A stretch of 64,000 bases of DNA, from NCBI GenBank assembly GCA_904066235.2, contig CAJFCV020000004.1, positions 9,796,001 through 9,860,000 of the forward strand, written 5' to 3'. This document shows positions 55,493 to 64,000 of the stretch, piece by piece. A model generated the notes under the pieces. That model was not told the origin of the DNA, searched no databases, and saw nothing but the letters and a program-made list of their open reading frames with translations. The position numbers and the translations under genes are program-made. Numbering within the stretch: the stretch's first letter is position 1; each line of letters begins with the position of its first letter. The DNA comes from Bursaphelenchus xylophilus. Lineage: Eukaryota > Nematoda > Chromadorea > Rhabditida > Aphelenchoididae.

Positions 55493-57302
55493 ATGACCGC
55501 TTCGTATCTATTTTGGTTTTGGCTTAGCGACGTCCTCGGCTCCGCGTTCGGCCTAGTTCTCAATGTGTTACTAGTTACCGCAGTCTTAATGTCGGCAAAA
55601 AATCGAAGAATCCATCCGTATTCATGGATGGTCTTCATCATGGGACTTCAGGACATTGCTTTCTGTCTCTTGGAAGTGATGATTCAACATGTAAGACATG
55701 CTTTTATAACTGAAAAATGTCATCAAAACATACTTACATACATTTTATTTCAGATCGTTTGCATGAAACACAGTGTCTTCCTGATCTTTGGACATGGCAT
55801 TGAACAGCACCTGCCTCGTCGTTTATATCCCTTGGCCTTCTTTTTACACGCTACACTAATCATGAACAGCATAACACTACTGCCCGCGATGTACCAGTTT
55901 CGGTACCAAGTGATCGCAAAGTTAGTGAGGGGTTTTTGTGTTTTCTTTTCCAAAACGTACGGCAATTGCAGGCGGAAAGTGCTGTGCTTTTGTGAGGGTG
56001 GTGTACCCTCTAGTGGAAGTAGGATTGGCTCTTTTTCTTGCAGTATTTCGCATTGCCGCAGGCAATCTTAACCAAAATTTCCCGCAAATTTTGTCAGCGT
56101 CTTACGAGGACTTTCCTTTCTTTCCAAACGTTATATGAAAAAACCCGTGAAGGAGGGCTAAAAATAGTAATCACGTCCATTTTCAGCGACTTCGTAAACC
56201 TCAAGCCCTTAATTAAGAACTGCGTAATTGCAGTCACCGCCTCGTGCAGCGTTGGCTTCACTGTGATCTTCGCCATTATTGATATGAATGCCCGAGGCAA
56301 ACAGTACTACCTCGACCTTCTTTCCGAGATGTGGTTTGACGAAAATGGCCGCAGCGACTTTATTTATGCCACTGACTTTGTGAGCGATGATTCGAAGTTT
56401 TCTTTTATAACTGGCTGTTGCATTTTAGCAGGACACCTCAACAAAGGTGTTCATCTTTACAACGGTGGTAATCTCCGCCACTTGCATGGGAATCTTGATC
56501 GTCTATGCGTATAAAGCATACGCTTTTGCAAACCCAAACACAACAATCATCTCAAAAGCAACAAAGGTTTTGCAGAAGCAATTTACAAGGAGCTTGATAG
56601 CACAGGTGAGAAAATATGGTATTTAAAATATTGCAATCTCTGTTAGATTTTCCTCGTCGGCAAAGTTCGTTGAATATCAAATTCTCCGGAAACTTTTTGC
56701 ATCTGGGTAGCATCAAAAATGTGGCAAAATGCCTCCCTCTCCAAGTGAAAAAGCGCGCCCGCTTTTTTGTGAGGGAAATTTTGAAGGGCCTGCCCTTCTC
56801 AAAACGAAGTTTTTTTTCACTTGGAGAGGAAATGATTTTGCCACATTTTTGATACTTTCTGGATGCAAAATGGTACGTTTTTTGCCACTGGATCAGGTCT
56901 GCCACTGTAAGGCCAAAGACATATTTTTGGTGCTTTCGAGATCAAAAATATGAACCCACTATCCTTTTCCATTTCCTGCTCCGCCAATGTTGATGCGACT
57001 ATTGTATCCTTGACTTACTCCTCACTAAAGTTCCTTTTCAGACCCTCTGCGTCGGTCTACTCGCCAATTTCCCTGTTGGGGTTCTCCTTTACTGCGTGAT
57101 GCTTGGAATTGACGGCGAATTCGCCGGGATTTTCTTGATGTCTCCGCTGAGCTGGGTGTCCGCCATCAATGCTGCATTGACCTTTTATTTCATGCGAGAT
57201 TATCGAAGGATTTTGTTCGGATTCATCAAAAGGGTACCGTTGGGGAAGACGGAGACGTACAGCTTCTCGCGGAGTATTCGGAGTACCTCTGCCAGGTTTT
57301 AA
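55493..57302 (+). CDS. Nematode-type 7TM receptor (putative chemoreceptor)
   Basis: Exons 55493-55690, 55754-55920, about 55972-56092, 56187-56379, 56429-56605 and 57042-57302 encode about 370 residues with seven hydrophobic segments: TM1 SAFGLVLNVLLVTAVL, TM2 WMVFIMGLQDIAFCLL, TM4 YPLVEVGLALFLAVF, TM5 IKNCVIAVTASCSVGFTVIF, TM6 VFIFTTVVISATCMGILIVY, then a last hydrophobic pair in exon 6. The cytoplasmic loop KATKVLQKQFTRSLIAQ before exon 6 is typical of Str/Srd-like receptors. ATG lies one base after TTTTCAG. The exon 2 to exon 3 junction does not keep frame in my reading (phase 2 meets an exon needing phase 1), so this is either a wrong splice site, a sequence error or a young pseudogene. 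Intron 5 contains MITE A. Confidence 0.68.
56691..56907. mobile_element. Mariner-type MITE A, copy 8
   Basis: Left end eroded (GGAAACTTTTTGCATCTGGG); right end ...GGATCAGGTCTGCCACTG-TA. Lies in intron 5 of the 7TM gene. Confidence 0.72.
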
Positions 57303-57377
57303 AAAACTGACTTGTCTAATTGAGAGAGTTATTTGTAAAAATTGGGTATAATTGTTGCGAAAATTGTTTACTATGCA

Positions 57378-57383
57378 AATAAA
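57378..57383 (+). terminator. Poly(A) signal of the 7TM gene
   Basis: AATAAA 76 bp after the stop codon. Confidence 0.5.
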
Positions 57384-57503
57384 TACTGTGTACTACCGCA
57401 AAAACAATCGAGAAAAGTTCATCGACTTTTCAGATGCCCTTGGAATCGACCCACAGTGGAGCCTTACGAGGGAATCTAGCCCGTAGTCTTTAAATTTTAC
57501 TCC

Positions 57504-57800
57504 TTATACATATGTAGTTTGTATGGTGCCAAACTCCAATACAAGGCTGTGAAGCCGTGTCCATAAAACCCTCCAACCTACGGAGGCCATTCTCAAAACC
57601 ATGACAACACTATTCTCATCACTCCCCCTGCACTTCCAAAAAACGGCTCTGCTCTGCCCTTGAACAGTCTCTATCAACTTTCCGTCCTCATACTGCCCTT
57701 GTAATTTTGTTGTGTAAAATTTAAATATAATATGACTTCTATTAGAGGGCAATTTCACAGTCTTCTCCGTTTGAAACTTTTCCGTAAATGTGCCAAAAAT
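57504..57800 (-). other. Unassigned minus-strand open frame
   Basis: The minus strand is open for about 100 codons ending at TAA 57504 and looks protein-like (FTEKFQTEKTVKLPSNR, LQGQYEDGKLIETVQGQ). The spacing and the EDGKLIET motif recall the beta-strands of fatty-acid-binding proteins, but no start, splice acceptor or conserved signature is present. It lies between the 7TM and GST genes and could be a relic. Confidence 0.25.
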
Positions 57801-57882
57801 ACGGTGTTATATTGTTCTTTTCCTATGCGAGTTTAGGCCGTAGAAATATGGCGTCGAAGTAATATTTCCAGTGTTTTTAGCT

Positions 57883-59386
57883 ATGCCAGATTACAAGTTC
57901 TACTACTTTGAAGTTCGTGGAGTGGGAGAGCCCGCTCGAATGGCCTTTCATTATGGTGGAATCCCATTTGAAGATATTAGAGTGCCTCAACAAGAATGGC
58001 CGGATTTGAAGAAAAGCAAGTTGAAATTTCAGCTTCGTTAGATCGGCAACCAATAATTGAAGAAATTCTAACTTTGAGAGAGCTATTTAAAGATAGCATC
58101 GCATATCTATAATACATAATCGGACTTTTATGTCGGAAGCTCTTGTTTTTTAATCTTTGCTTTTCCTGCGTCTCCATGGGAAAGTCATGTAAACACTGTG
58201 TTTTCCAAAAGTTGTAGTTTCATAATCATCGTCCTAAACGCATTTTTGATACGCAAGATGTTTGATTTCCCTACGGCAAAAAAAACGTTGGCTTCGGAAA
58301 TCCTGTTTGTCTACATTTAACTTTGCACGTAAACTCACAGTGGTTCGTTTTGAACGTCGAAAATCTTTGTAGGCCAGCTGGAACAACGTTTATAATTTAG
58401 TCATTCTGACATGGGTCAAAAAAACTTTATTTATTTTTAGAAATGCCACAAGGAACTGTGCCTTGTCTTTTCATTGACAACGGAAAAATCAAGCTGTCTC
58501 AGAGCTCGGCCATCGCATTGTATATTGGGAGGAAAGTGGGTAAGTCATCGTCTCAATCTATAAAATTTTTGATTTTTTGCGGATTGGCAATACTTGCATA
58601 ACTTCAGGACTAGCTGGCCGGACCGAATTAGAAATGGCAAGAGTGGAAGAGGCCATCGCAACGTATAAAGATCTATACACCAAGATGGCTGATTACTGCT
58701 ACACGATGACGGGTTTCAAAGACATGGACAAGGTATTTTTACACTTGGCTTAAACTCTATGTAGGGTGGTTTTATATAGCTAAACATCGCCAAGAAATCG
58801 GTCAAAAAAGCTTTCTCGTAACCCTTTTTGGGAAAAAAAGCCAAAAAATCTGACGTGGGGTGTACAACAAAAAAACCTGATCCAATGGCAAAAAAAGTAT
58901 CCTTTTGCATCCAGGAAGTATCACAAAATGTAGCAAAATGCCTCCATCTCCAAGTGAAAAAACTCTGATTTTAAACGAGATTTTTTTAGCTGGAGGGGAG
59001 GAATTTTACTACATTTTTGATACTTCCTCTATGCAAAATGATACTTTTTTGCCATCGGATCAGGTCCTTCACTGAACAGTCTATATTCGGATAATTACAT
59101 AAATTTTCGTTTCAAGGACGAACTCTACGAAAAGCAAGCCAAACCGGTCAGCGCACAATACTTCACACTCTTGTCCAAGATGCTGAAGAAACATCACAAC
59201 ACCTTTGTTGCGTCGCAAAAGCCTACGGTCGCCGACTTTTTCTTCGCCGAGTATTTGTCATCGGTAAATGGTTTCGCCCCCGAACTTTTCAAGGGTCATG
59301 AGGGACTACTGGACTACGTGAAAAGAGTCCATTCGATTCCGCAATTGCAGGATTACCTGAAAAAACGGCCCAAAACTGCCTGGTAA
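57883..59386 (+). CDS. Glutathione S-transferase, sigma class (nematode type)
   Basis: Exons 57883 to about 58036, 58441-58539, 58608-58732 and 59117-59386. The N-terminal thioredoxin-like part has YKFYYFEVRGVGEPAR with the catalytic tyrosine near residue 7, then PQGTVPCLFIDNGKIKLSQSSAIALYI (glutathione-binding cis-Pro and QS). The helical C-terminal domain has KPTVADFFFAEYLSSV and ends KKRPKTAW. It conjugates glutathione to electrophiles in the cytosol. About 209-215 residues, as usual for the family. The exon 1 donor is uncertain: the nearer GTTGAA donor gives the expected protein length but the wrong phase, while GTTAGA 17 bp later is in phase but adds six residues. ATG follows a TTTTTAG acceptor by two bases. 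Intron 3 contains MITE A. Confidence 0.82.
58870..59074. mobile_element. Mariner-type MITE A, copy 9
   Basis: AACCTGATCCAATGGC... to ...GGATCAGGTCCTTCACTG. Shorter centre than other copies. In GST intron 3. Confidence 0.75.
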
Positions 59387-59468
59387 AAGAAAACAAGCAG
59401 TTTTGGCTGGTCTAGCCCATTTATTTTAAATATTTTACACTGTAGAGCCGCTAGAATATAAAACTTTT

Positions 59469-59474
59469 AATAAA
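59469..59474 (+). terminator. Poly(A) signal of GST
   Basis: AATAAA 83 bp after the stop; only about 55 bp before the stop codon of the convergent gene. Confidence 0.5.
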
Positions 59475-59529
59475 TTCGCATTTTTTCATCCAAGGCACAA
59501 TTACTTTTTTACTGAAACATATTTAAACT

Positions 59530-62422
59530 TTATTGTGGACCCCTATCGATATTCTCTTCATCACGAATAACCTCATAACTTCGTTGCGTATTATTTGAGG
59601 AGCTATTTTCCGACTCATCAGATTTCGCTGTTCGGACTGGCTGATAGGCAATCATGCGGTTGAAAAACAGAAACCAAGCCGCGATTACGGCGCCAATCAC
59701 GGCAATTTCCATCTGCCAAACAGGACGAGGACCGCCCTTCACGTAGAGCGAACTGGAAGCCATCGCACCAAACATACGACCTGAAAAATGGGGATTTGTA
59801 ACCGCGAAAAATCGTGGTTTTCTTACCCAAAGAGCTCCAAACTTGAAGCCATCCCTGTTGTGTGCCTTGTCGTCTTGGCCCCAAAATCTTGGAAAATAAG
59901 GTTGACAAAGATACGGTGAGTACTGGAAACGAAACTCCAATAAACACTACGTAGGTGAGATAGTACAACCAAGGGTTTACTGCTGTCAAATCGAAGCACC
60001 ATTGATATCTGGCCACATTGCAGCCGATTTCGGGGTGGCCGGTTTCTGAAACCGCACATTCCTTACATACCAAGCGTACGATTTTCGATTGAGTATGTAC
60101 AGCGGGGGACCTGATCAGGTGGCAAAAAAACGTACCCATCCGGGCAAAATGCCTCCCCTTCCAAGTAAAAAAAATTCCGTTTTGAAGGGCGCGCACGTCA
60201 AACTGAGGAGTCCGGTGACTGGAACAGACCCTTCGCTATCGGTTTTTTACACTTCGTCTTGATTTCGCAGAGAAAGAGAGAAAAAAGACACGCAAAAACG
60301 TACTCTCTCGCCCCAAAAATTCCCCATTTCTCCCCCGACAAAACGTTTTTTCGCGTCTTTTCTTGGCAAATTGCCAATCCATTGACCGGACTGTTTTAGC
60401 TCATCTCAGTTTGACATGCGCGCCCTTTCCTTCACAAAAATAGTGGGAACGCTTTTGAAATCTGTTTTTTTTTCACTTGAGGAGGGAGGTATTTTGCCAC
60501 ATTTTTTGACGCTTCCTGGATGCAAAATGGTACGGTTTTTGCCACTGGTCTCCCACTGTAGGTGATGCACATACCGTTGGTATATTTCACGTGATTATTG
60601 TAAAAAGCGTATGGATATGTGAGGAAATGGAAGATGATCATAAAAACGAGAGCCAGTATGCAATTTGTTCGAAGTTTCAGACTGAAAAGATTGTTAAATA
60701 TGAGCGCTAAATATGAGTAAAGAGCTTCGTTTCTTGTAAACTCACTACTGTTCAACTCTAAAATTGATAAACACAATGTAAGTCAAGAATGTGATGGCTC
60801 CCACTAATCCCTGGGCAATTGATGGGTATTTCACGGCTTCGATTTTGTCAAATGCAAACATCATCATAGCCAGAGGTGGGCCTAGTCTGAAAAATGGCAA
60901 TTTTTTTGCGATAATAAGTGCAATAATATGGAGATTCTGCTAGGTCCAAATATTGGACTTACGTTTCCAAGTTCGTTCGGACATATTTGTCGACGAATCT
61001 GGTGACATAACAGACCATCACGGCTCTGCGGTCGTAGGTTCTATGATGATTATGATTGTCTCCAATTACTGGCTCGTCATCCTGTAAAAAGCCGTGCAAA
61101 TCATCTTTTTTTCACCCTTGAGGTTATTTAAAAAATGCCTTAAAAACAATGCTCTTACATCCTCCAACTCTTCAGCGTACAGTTCTTCAAAATATTTGTG
61201 GAGAAAAATTGCTCCGGCGATATTCGTCAAAGCCGCGAAGTAAGCGGGCGATGTGAAGATGTTGATGTGCAAACCGAAAAAAGAAATTCCCGGATAGCCG
61301 AAAACAGTAAAGACTACTTGAAATGCAGGGCCTAGCGACATCCCCAACGCTTGGCCACAGGTCACATATGCGATGGATTTTGACTTATCCTGCGGCAAGC
61401 TGGCAGTAGCTGCATAGGTTCGAAGGAGCGCCAAATTACCTGTAAAACTTTGATTTCATTTTTTAAGAAAAATGTTAAAAGCAGCAAGTCTAAAAATCTA
61501 CCTGATCCGAAGCCTAAAATTAGCCGACAAACCAGCAAGATGAATCTCTTCGGGCCCGGCAAAACCTCCATCAAGATGTAGAGTAGATTCCCCACAAACA
61601 TAAAGATCAGCCCCGCTGAGAGGGGCTGCTTCACTTGCTTGACTTTGTTGCTCCATTTCCCAAACACCGGCGCCGCAACGATCTGACCAAAACTGTAGCA
61701 GAAAACGGTGATACCAAAGAAGCTGGCGTTGATCTCTGGGTCAAGCTGAAAAAAAGATGATTTGGGAAATTTACGTTGTAAGTAACGAAGTTCTTTTGAT
61801 CGCTTGAGAACATTTTTTTACAGCAATCAGACGCCAATGGGCCATTTTTTCCTAATACGGGAACTACCCCAAGTGCGACGCTCAGATTTTCTTTAAAATT
61901 TGCACACACGTCGGGCATCAGCTAGATATCAATTCCTGAAAGTTTTAGCTCGCGCTTTGCGGGCGCCGCCGAGATATTGAACGATCTTTGCCGCCGAAAG
62001 AGCACGCAAAACGCGGAGAGCGGTCAGAAAACGCCTTTTGGCCACAACTTTGGTTGTTTCGTGCGGAAAAATTTGATTTTTTGTAGAAACATTATCCTTT
62101 ACGGTAGAAATAGGCATGAAACTTTTCGTGCCAAAATTCAGCAAAAAGTCCTACTTTGGGCCGAGTTAGAAGGGGGGTCAAAACTTTTGGCGGGGAGTAT
62201 AATACAAAGAATTTTGTATCGCTTGTTTGAAAATTTACGTTTAAACTTCCAATACTCTTAAAAAATTTTGGGCTTATTATAACTTACAATTTTCATATAC
62301 GGCCATAACGAAGTGAAATACAAACTATATTGAACAGCGCTGACAAATGTCAACGCACTCGTAATGTAGATGGAGTTCCATGGAGTTCGAGCTGTCGGTT
62401 GGAGTGGGTCTCTGTCTGACAT
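59530..62422 (-). CDS. Major facilitator transporter, MFSD8/CLN7-like
   Basis: Eight exons (62288-62422, 61502-61745, 61159-61439, 60963-61081, 60746-60886, 60575-60681, 59827-60045, 59530-59780) join in phase into about 498 residues. TM1 region TPWNSIYITSALTFVSAVQY and the following YFTSLWPYM, LRTYAATASLPQDKSKSIAY after TM4, and the overall 12-helix plan fit the MFSD8 subgroup, known as lysosomal membrane proteins. The tail is polar (NTQRSYEVIRDEENIDR). ATG 62422 is the only in-frame Met before TM1. The stop TAA is part of an AATAAA, so the poly(A) signal overlaps the stop codon. Introns 1 and 6 (from the 5' end) carry a foldback B fragment and a nested MITE pair. Confidence 0.8.
60100..60557. 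mobile_element. Mariner-type MITE A, copy 10, with nested MITE M
   Basis: CAGCGGGGGACCTGATCAGG... (60100-60192) and ...TTTTTGCCACTGGTCTCCCACTG (60420-60557) are the halves of a MITE A. A MITE M copy (60193-60419) interrupts it at the GGGCGCGCCC centre. It lies in an intron of the MFSD8-like gene. Confidence 0.82.
60193..60419. mobile_element. MITE M, copy 3
   Basis: GCACGTCAAACTGAGGAGTCC to CTCAGTTTGACATGC; about 90 percent like the other two copies by eye. Confidence 0.85.
61855..62160. repeat. Foldback B, truncated copy in MFSD8-like intron 1
   Basis: CGGGAACTACCCCAAGTGCGACGCTCAG at the left, then the AGCTCGCGCTTTGCGGGCGCCG block and TTACGGTAGAAATAGGCATG. The right terminus is missing. 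Confidence 0.65.
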
Positions 62423-63006
62423 GCTCCTCTCCCAAACTCATATTGAATTCGGTCAATTTCAATTTATTTTTTCGTCGAGTTCGTCTTTCTGATAAGAAAT
62501 TCGATAACAATCTCCTTTTAAGATTGAAAAAGTAAATTAAAAAAAATTGAAAAAAAAAAATATTTTCAAGTCAAGTAACAATAAAAATATTTGAAATTAC
62601 AAAAGTTACAACTTTTTTGTCATCAAAATTCAAGTTTAACGCGTTAATGGAGAAGATGCATCAAGAAAAATGAAACAAAATTACATTACTTTGTTGCTGA
62701 AAATTCCCATCAGTTTATTTAATCAAAATTATTTTAGCGAGAAAGACCTTTTGAACCCTCTAAATAGGGGTTTTTAAAAAGAATTTACCGTTTCTATTCA
62801 AAAATATAGACTAAAATAACTTTTTTTTAGCTAAAAGAATTTCATAGGAATTTAGAATGTTAAAAAATACAGCTAAATTAATGTAAGGTACATTTCATAT
62901 GACATAAATTACTGTATTTGACCTTTATTTGTTTATCATTGTCTAATAAACACAACCCTCAGTACACATAAAACCCCTCCGAAAATAAGCGCGCTCTTCC
63001 CTGTGT
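62423..63006. other. Divergent intergenic region
   Basis: AT-rich region between the MFSD8-like gene (-) and tRNA-Phe. Probably holds the promoter of the former; no motif stands out. Confidence 0.35.
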
Positions 63007-63079
63007 GCCATGATAGCTCAGTTGGGAGAGCGTTAGACTGAAGATCTAAAGGTCACCGGTTCGATCCCGGTTCGTGGCA
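63007..63079 (+). tRNA. tRNA-Phe (anticodon GAA)
   Basis: 73 nt, folds into a full cloverleaf: acceptor GCCATGA/TCGTGGC, D arm GCTC/GAGC, anticodon stem TTAGA/TCTAA with loop CTGAAGA, T arm ACCGG/CCGGT with TTCGATC. Discriminator A. No intron. A T-rich stretch (TTTTTTATTTATTTTTC) follows and serves as pol III terminator. In contrast to the tRNA-like modules in foldbacks, every stem pairs. Confidence 0.95.
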
Positions 63080-63202
63080 TTTTTTATTTATTTTTCTTTT
63101 TTTTTTCTAAACAAGTGGTATTGCCATTAAAACGATCTTAAAAATCATTTTACGTATTTAAATAACCATTTCTGCTGATTTAAGCCCTTTGTTTTAGAAA
63201 AA

Positions 63203-64000
63203 ATGGTTATTCGTTTCGATGGTCAAGTAGCTGTTGTTACTGGTGCTGGCGGTGGTCTGGGACGTGTGTATGCGCTCGAATTGGCCAGACGTGGAGCCAA
63301 GGTTGTTGTGAACGACCTGGGAGGGGATTTACATGGAACCTCTGCCAGCACTAACATGGCTGACAAAGTTGTTAGCGAAATAAAAGCGGCCGGTAGAACC
63401 GCCGTCGCAAATTATGATTCTGTGGAATTCGGCGACAAAATCATCAAAACTGCCATTGACAGCTTTGGAAGAGTCGGTATGTACAAAGGTGTATGAGAAA
63501 GTTATATTAACCATCCATTTCCAGATATCCTCATAAACAATGCGGGAATTCTACGCGACAAATCATTCGTTAAGATGACTGATGCCGACTGGAGTAAGTG
63601 CCGAGCCTGTGGCTATCTAGAAAAGTCTATTTCTCTTCCATAAAAAGGATTTATATTAATTTTTAGACATGGTTTTGAAAGTCCACCTTCAAGGTGCGTA
63701 TTCTTGTACAAAAGCGGCTTGGCCTCACATGAGACGTCAAAAATACGGCCGCCTTGTTTTCACATCCTCAAATTCAGCGGTCTTTGGAAGTTTTGGGCAG
63801 ACTAATTACAGCTCAGGTACATTTCCGGCTTCACTTCTGCCATATCTTATCTTACCCTTCAAGGGTAATATAATAATCCTACTTTTCAGCCAAATACGCA
63901 CTTGTTGGGCTCGCCAAGTCCTTGGCACTTGAAGGGAAAAAGCTTGGAATCCACTCGAACGCAGTTATTCCCACCGCAGGTTCCAGAATGACTGCAACGG
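63203..64000 (+). CDS. 17-beta-hydroxysteroid dehydrogenase 4-like SDR (5' part)
   Basis: Exons 63203-63476, 63525-63593, 63667-63816 and 63890 onward, all junctions phase 1; the gene runs off the window. Short-chain dehydrogenase motifs: TGAGGGLG at residues 13-20 (NAD binding), NNAG at 96-99, then [19 protein letters not shown] with catalytic Tyr162 and Lys166. VVVNDLGG after the first strand and the [14 protein letters not shown] segment are typical of the 3-hydroxyacyl-CoA dehydrogenase part of the peroxisomal multifunctional enzyme type 2 (HSD17B4; DHS-28 in Caenorhabditis elegans). It acts in peroxisomal beta-oxidation, in worms including pheromone side-chain shortening. ATG lies five bases after TTTTAG. 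Confidence 0.9.

Overview
The window looks like a nuclear contig from a nematode, probably a chromadorean. Introns are short and end in TTTTCAG, and several start codons sit 1-6 bases after a TTTCAG-type acceptor, as expected for spliced-leader trans-splicing. The gene content also fits: secreted ShK-domain proteins, pepsin-like aspartic proteases, a nematode-type 7TM receptor, a sigma-class GST and a 17-beta-HSD4-type dehydrogenase. About half of the sequence is repeats. Every gene model below was spliced by hand from the sequence, with exon phases checked; no alignment or database search was run.

Layout. 1-2.9 kb: a possible terminal exon, a foldback repeat and dispersed repeats. 3.2-8.9 kb: a cluster of three ShK-domain genes (two +, one -) and a truncated ShK pseudogene, built by local segmental duplication. 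10.7-12.7 kb: aspartic protease 1 (-). 12.9-15.2 kb: a decayed Tc1/mariner element carrying an inserted foldback. 15.6-22.9 kb: aspartic protease 2 (-), whose 5.6-kb first intron holds an LTR element nested in a foldback and a hAT-like element. 23.3-26.1 kb: nested foldbacks. 26.1-36.6 kb (possibly 37.06 kb): a glycosyltransferase-like gene (-), split by a 9.2-kb intron that contains a 2.7-kb foldback and a 5.3-kb Ty3/Gypsy-type element with apparently identical LTRs. 37.7-39.8 kb: mariner-type palindromes. 39.9-45.0 kb: a RING-finger gene and a mitochondrial FAST-kinase/RAP-like gene (both -) in an operon-like arrangement. 45.4-54.1 kb: mostly large foldbacks. 55.5-62.4 kb: 7TM receptor (+), GST (+) and an MFSD8/CLN7-like MFS transporter (-). 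63.0 kb to the end: tRNA-Phe and the 5' part of a 17-beta-HSD4-like dehydrogenase (+).

Repeat biology is the main theme. At least ten copies of one mariner-type palindromic MITE occur, several inside introns. A second superfamily of foldbacks has termini close to CAAGGGAAG and is flanked by 3-bp TNA duplications (TGA, TTA, TCA, TAA). At least four of these also carry tRNA-like A-box/B-box modules, and a fifth large foldback of unassigned type carries one too. Host genes stay open-phased across these insertions. This suggests either tolerance by splicing or, where phases fail (receptor, GST), early decay or sequence error.
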